Shown piece by piece: positions 9,134-13,097 of a stretch of DNA of 13,097 bases (positions are counted from its first letter, which is position 1; each line of letters begins with the position of its first letter). Location: the NCBI GenBank assembly GCA_003550305.1, contig QKYT01000095.1, forward strand, positions 46,189 to 59,285, read 5' to 3'. The stretch comes from Glomus cerebriforme. Taxonomy: Eukaryota > Glomeromycota > Glomeromycetes > Glomerales > Glomeraceae. Both the position numbers and the translations under genes were made by a program. The notes under the pieces are model-generated. The model searched no databases and had not been told where the DNA came from. It saw only the letters and a list, made by a program, of their open reading frames with translations.

Positions 9134-10135
9134 GGATTGTCAGATTGACCGCTAGTTTTTCATCTAATCTGATCCTAGTATATCAGATATACTTTACTAT
9201 AATTTGTCAATAAGTTATTCTGAACGCAATGTTTTAATAAGAGAATGAAAGGATGATTATTTAGGCAATTTGTCGTCTATACAAAAATCGAATGTTTAAA
9301 CTAACCAAACTATTCTGCTATACAACTAGAGACATAACCATATTTCGCCTAATGTATTAAAATCGGATGATAAAACCCCCAGTCTTATTTCGGTCGTCTA
9401 AAATATCGGACCATTAAACTCCACATAGTTCTAAACAATGACAATATGCTTGTATAACGATTTAACTAAATATGTATTCTTTATAAGTTTAAATATCATT
9501 ATCACATAAACATCATTCTAGGCCAAATGATGTAATTTTTTATAATTTTTATTATTATTTAAAAAATAACAAAAAAAAAATATACTTTCTAGATAGCATG
9601 TGAAAATAAAATAAATACGTTCGACCGGATTGACAATGGAAAATAAGGAATTAATTGTTAATTATAATTTTTTACGCGTTTTATAATCCGGGACTCACCT
9701 TTTGAAAGCTTGAGCTTGAATCTTTGAAGTCTATAATATTTTTTTTTTTTGTATCGATTTTGTATCGTTATCGATTCGTTATCAATACGAAACTTTAATC
9801 TTAAGGAGTACAAAGGTAAGTCTTACAAACGGTAAGTCGGAAGATCCGAAAACCCGAGTGGTTCAAACTCTTGCATAATCCGGTAATCTAAACTCCTGTA
9901 CTCAAAACGTATGTAATCGAAAAAAACTTCATTTACTTATTTATTATTTTATTATTTTTTATTATTATTTTTTTATTAATAAAAATTCATACATTATAAA
10001 GTGATATGTTTGTTATTTGTGATACAAAGTTTACATAAGGGAATTTCCAAACATAAAAAATCTAATCACCTTTACCAATTTAGAAAAAATGTTCCACCTG
10101 TTAATTAATTTATTGGTACACTATAATTACTTAAG

Positions 10136-10143
10136 TCACGTGA
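10136..10143. promoter_or_regulatory. TCACGTGA palindrome (CACGTG E-box)
   Basis: An 8-bp perfect palindrome containing CACGTG, the site bound by fungal bHLH factors of the Cbf1/Pho4 type. It is about 550 bp before the DUF1647-like gene. Another CACGTG lies at 16-21 upstream of the kinase. A regulatory role is inferred only from the motif. Confidence 0.3.
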
Positions 10144-10693
10144 AAATATATTTTTAAATTTTGATATAAATAGAAATTTTAATACATTTTAAACATACAT
10201 TTAAGTCAAAATTATAAAGACTCTTTATAGAATTTATTTACGGAAGATAAACAATCAATCCCGTTTTATTTAACTCATTTATCAAATGGATCATACTTAT
10301 TTATATTATTTATAATAATAAGAAATTCCGCCAATTCGTCACATCAATGCATAATATAATTAGTATTATAAAAGATGTTTATTAAGTCTGGATATGATAA
10401 ATTAAGCAGTGAAAAGAAAGAAATGTTTGATAACGGAATTGGACAAAGGAAAAAAAAAAATCATAAAAATAATATAAATAGAATGAGGAATGAGTTTTGA
10501 TATTTTTTTTTTCAAACCAAACGGTTTGTTTGCTCTTGAATATAGTATTTTTCTTATTATTTTTTTTTTAAAAAAAACCATCCGTTTTAAGTTCTTTAAG
10601 AAAAAAAATCCTTTCATAATTTTAAGTTCATTTAAAAAAACAAAAAAAAAAAAAAAGAAAAAGAAAAAATAAATAAATTATATTATTTTCAAG

Positions 10694-11854
10694 ATGACAA
10701 AAGGATTCCCATCACTGGCTAGAAGGAACAGTGGTTCGATACGACATAAAACTATTCAACAATTACAAATGCTAGTATTAGTATTTGTGATTATTTTATT
10801 GACATTAAAGATTTATCTTCAAATGTTTCCCTACACATTCGAATCAGGTAAATAAAAACACCATATATTATTATATATATTATTATTATTAAAATATTTA
10901 AATAACTAATCAATTTAAATTTTTTTTTTAATAGATGATATGTCATCGTGTGGAAAATGTCCATTATATGAATTGGATAATGAATCAACAACACCAGCAG
11001 CAATAATAGACGATATAGATGTTAATGACTCAGATGAAAATGATATGGAAATTGATATTGAACCAGCAACTCATCCATTACCACAATCAAATATAACATA
11101 CGATTTTACGATTATAACAGGAGCAAGCATGAATCATTTCTGTCCAACTAAAAGTTTTCTTTATAATATGAAAGAAACTTTAAAAGGTTTAAATGCAAGA
11201 TTAATATTATATGATTTAGGATTTTCTCGTTCACAACGTTTAACACTTAAAAAATTACAAAGTCGTGGTTATTTTAATGAATTAAGAACATTTCAATGGT
11301 CACATTATCCTTCATTCTGGAATATAACTATATCAAGAGGTGAATACGCTTGGAAACCTGGTATGGTAGCAGAAGTAGCACGTGATTATCCTGGAAAATT
11401 AGTTTGGTTGGATAGTGGAACTTTAGTTGAAAAAGATTATTTTGAAAATTTAGATTATTTATTGAAAAAATATAAAGGATTTATTTCACCTCGTTCTTCT
11501 GCAACAATGAAAGTTTGGACTCATCCTGGTGTTTATGATTATTATGGTGATAATCATAAAAAATATGATAATGTTATAAATTGTAATGGTGCAAGTGTTA
11601 CTTTGGATACTACTAATATTAAAGTAAAAAATATTATCGATGATTGGTTTAAATGTGCTCTCGTAAAAGATTGTATCGCCCCTCCTGGAAGTAGTAGAAT
11701 TAATCACAGACAAGATCAAGCTATATTAACTTATTTAGCTGCTAAAAATAAGTTATTTTGTAAAGATAAAAAAGAAAATCTTGGAATTATCACTCATGAA
11801 GATAGACGATGCAAACAATATATTTCTAAATACGAATCAACTCATAACATATAA
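10694..11854 (+). CDS. DUF1647-like putative glycosyltransferase, type II membrane protein
   Basis: Two exons, 10694-10847 and 10935-11854, with an 87-nt GT-AG intron; 357 residues. The ATG at 10694 has an in-frame TAA at 10670-10672 upstream. Residues 1-25 are basic (R10, R11, R17, K19). Residues 26-42 form one hydrophobic segment followed by a Cys- and acid-rich stem, the layout of Golgi type II enzymes. The main domain starts near residue 108: ITGAS (112-116), LILYDLGFS, a YAWKP block (W191) followed by MVAEVARDYPGKLVWLDSGT (D211), and HRQDQAIL near 299. This pattern, with an acidic WLDS motif after AWKP, resembles the DUF1647 (PF07801) glycosyltransferase-like family. N-glycosylation sequons NIT lie at 104 and 181, consistent with a luminal domain. 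No substrate is known. The alternative start M54, after the intron, would lose the anchor and is less likely. Confidence 0.8.
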
Positions 11855-12524
11855 AAATTTTCAACTTTTTTTTTAATTGGACATTTTTATATACATTTTT
11901 TATAGTTTTTAAAAAAAAAAGACTTTATTTACAAAAATATTCGTTATTTTTTTTTTTTGTATTATATATTTCTCCAAGTTATTTAAGATTTTTATTTAAT
12001 ATTTATTTTTTTAAATGGGGTTTTGGGATTAGAGGGATAATTTTTTTTTTATCTTTCTAAAAAATATTTAAAGAATTTTCAATGAAAATATTTTTTTTTC
12101 TTTTTTAAAAAAAAAAAGGAAAAATAAATTATTTAATAAAAAAAATTAATTAAAAGTTTTATTAAAAAATCAATCGGCAAAGGGTTCTCGCATTGTTCTT
12201 GTAAAATCATGTTAATCATTATTATAAATGGTAAAACGCCAATGTCTATAATAAGATCGATATGCAAGTCAAGTTTTAGCACCACGAGGAAACGAAATTC
12301 GACCCTATTATAGTAAATCTAAATCTATGTTATTGTCATTATTATTAGCGCAACACTAACGTTACGCCAATGTACTAACTGATAATATTGTAATAATAAC
12401 CCATTTTTTTATTCATATTAAATAGGTATGATTACTGTGATACATGTGATAAATTCGGGAGGATAAAGATATATTACATTATAATTACTAAAAATAATAA
12501 AATACAGTAAATTTATTAATTTAT
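11855..12524. other. AT-rich 3' flank of the DUF1647-like gene
   Basis: Mostly T- and A-runs up to about 12170, fitting 3' UTR and flank; an AATAAA at 12123-12128 is the nearest clear poly(A) signal but is 270 bases from the stop. 12170-12480 is of more mixed composition, with no frame or motif I recognise. Confidence 0.45.
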
Positions 12525-12900
12525 TTAAACAATTAATTCTTTTTTTGCTTCTAATTTTTCTTCTTTTAAATCTTCCAATTGCATTACTATAAACTTATTA
12601 TTGGCTTATTTAAGATTATTTGTAATTAATTCCTTGTGATTTTTCTATTCTTTATTATTGGTTTGAGTAATTTCTGTTTTGCATATTACGTAGCATATCC
12701 AAATAACTTCGCGACTCATAATTGAGTTTATTACGAACAGTATCAGCTAATCTACCACTAACATTTGGTTCCCTAATTTTTTTTATTATTTTCAATTAAA
12801 GTTAATTGTCTCCAATTCGGAATAGAGAGATTTAACACTGTCAAAATTGGCGATTTTTTTTTCTTTTAGGAAATTTTTTTTGTTAATTCTTTTTGACCAT
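12525..12900 (-). pseudogene. Decayed coding remnant, charged coiled-coil-like
   Basis: On the minus strand several short frames read like one protein once breaks are allowed. From about 12900 down: HGQKELTKKIS then a stop; KEKKIANFDSVKSLYSELE (from about 12865); REPNVSGRLADTVRNKLNY and SYLDMLRNMQNRNY (about 12775 to 12665); KELITNNLK; and a last stretch IVMQLEDLKEEKLEAKKELIV ended by TAA at 12525-12527. Between them are a TGA, a TAG and a TAA inside coding-like sequence, and at least two frame changes. The Lys/Glu/Leu-rich, heptad-like composition suggests a coiled coil. I do not recognise the parent gene. Codon-like order over about 370 bases is stronger than expected from the AT-rich background, but some segments could be chance. 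It may extend past the window edge. Confidence 0.5.
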
Positions 12901-13097
12901 GAACAGTTGTATATAGTACCTTTTAAAAGATTCTTAATGAATTATGTATTTGGGGTAGGTGACAAATAGTTCCCCCTTAATCACATTTAATTAACTTTTG
13001 CAACGGTTAAAGTTTGAATCCGATGGTGTTATATTTATAATATACCTATCTTCTGGCCGTGATATTTATAATCTAAGATAATTTTTCATTCATACAA
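12901..13097. other. Window end, no gene recognised
   Basis: AT-rich DNA with no convincing frame. It may contain upstream parts of the decayed minus-strand sequence, since one frame stays open from about 12941 to the stop near 12796, but the translation shows no recognisable motif. Confidence 0.35.

Larger units (their letters stand above)
8887..10693. other. Long AT-rich intergenic region
   Basis: After the Neo1 3' flank (to about 9090) I find no coding frame that looks real on either strand; the longest open stretches are low-complexity A/T runs. Notable items are a 38-A run (9094-9131), less AT-rich stretches at about 9130-9430 and 9610-9920 that may be degraded repeat DNA, a TATCGAT/GTATCG-rich patch at about 9751-9790, and a TCACGTGA palindrome (10136-10143). 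Long T and A runs precede the next gene. About 10620-10678 is almost pure A and probably lies in the next gene's promoter or 5' UTR. Confidence 0.5.

Noticed and set aside
9850..9880. GGTTCAAACTC resembling a tRNA/SINE B box
   Set aside because: No matching A box, acceptor stem or cloverleaf could be found around it.
10402..10672. Open frames on both strands (71 and 60 codons)
   Set aside because: They consist of Lys/Phe/Ile runs encoded by A/T homopolymers. The plus-strand one ends at TAA 10670-10672, just before the DUF1647-like start.
10791..11003. Minus-strand open frame of 70 codons
   Set aside because: It crosses the intron of the DUF1647-like gene and overlaps its coding exons antisense; low-complexity Ile/Leu content.
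11486..11719. Minus-strand open frame of 77 codons
   Set aside because: Antisense to the DUF1647-like exon 2; composition follows the sense codons and no motif is seen.
1..13097. CRISPR array, prokaryotic operon or defence system
   Set aside because: No regularly spaced repeats with unique spacers and no Shine-Dalgarno-type sites; intron-bearing genes show eukaryotic DNA.

Overview
The window looks like nuclear DNA of a fungus, most likely an arbuscular-mycorrhizal species of the Rhizophagus/Glomeromycotina type. The reasons are very AT-rich intergenic DNA, many short GT-AG introns (mostly 64-115 nt), a protein kinase fused to Sel1 repeats of the kind greatly expanded in those fungi, and a fungal Neo1-type flippase. 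There are no bacterial-style operons or ribosome binding sites. The species call is an inference from gene style, not a database match.

Layout. 1-431 is non-coding DNA rich in hairpins and palindromes. 432-2944 (+) is a five-exon kinase-Sel1 gene that reads cleanly except for one net single-base frameshift in the kinase activation loop; its catalytic HRD motif is HSD. 2945-3720 is intergenic. 3721-8886 (+) is a complete 23-exon Neo1/ATP9-type P4-ATPase. I could trace every exon in frame: 3252 coding bases, 1083 residues, all introns GT-AG. 8887-10693 is a long AT-rich gap with a 38-A homopolymer, a GGCCAA/TTGGCC hairpin and a CACGTG palindrome. 10694-11854 (+) is a two-exon gene for a type II membrane protein with a DUF1647-like glycosyltransferase-type domain (357 residues). 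11855-12524 is AT-rich 3' flank. 12525 to about 12900 on the minus strand holds a decayed coding remnant, rich in charged heptad-like sequence, broken by stops and frameshifts.

How the genes relate. All three intact or nearly intact genes are on the plus strand but have separate promoters, so this is not a cluster. Neo1 is an essential flippase of the Golgi/endosomal membrane system in yeast, and the DUF1647-like protein has the layout of a Golgi-resident luminal enzyme. A shared compartment is plausible, but the sequence does not show a functional link. The kinase-Sel1 gene belongs to a fast-evolving signalling family and may be decaying. I do not see a clear new multi-gene system. The most notable points are the frameshifted kinase, the Gly in the usually Ser-containing PISL motif of the flippase, a possible frame-breaking cryptic exon in the flippase's first intron, the uncharacterised DUF1647-like enzyme, and the unannotated minus-strand relic.
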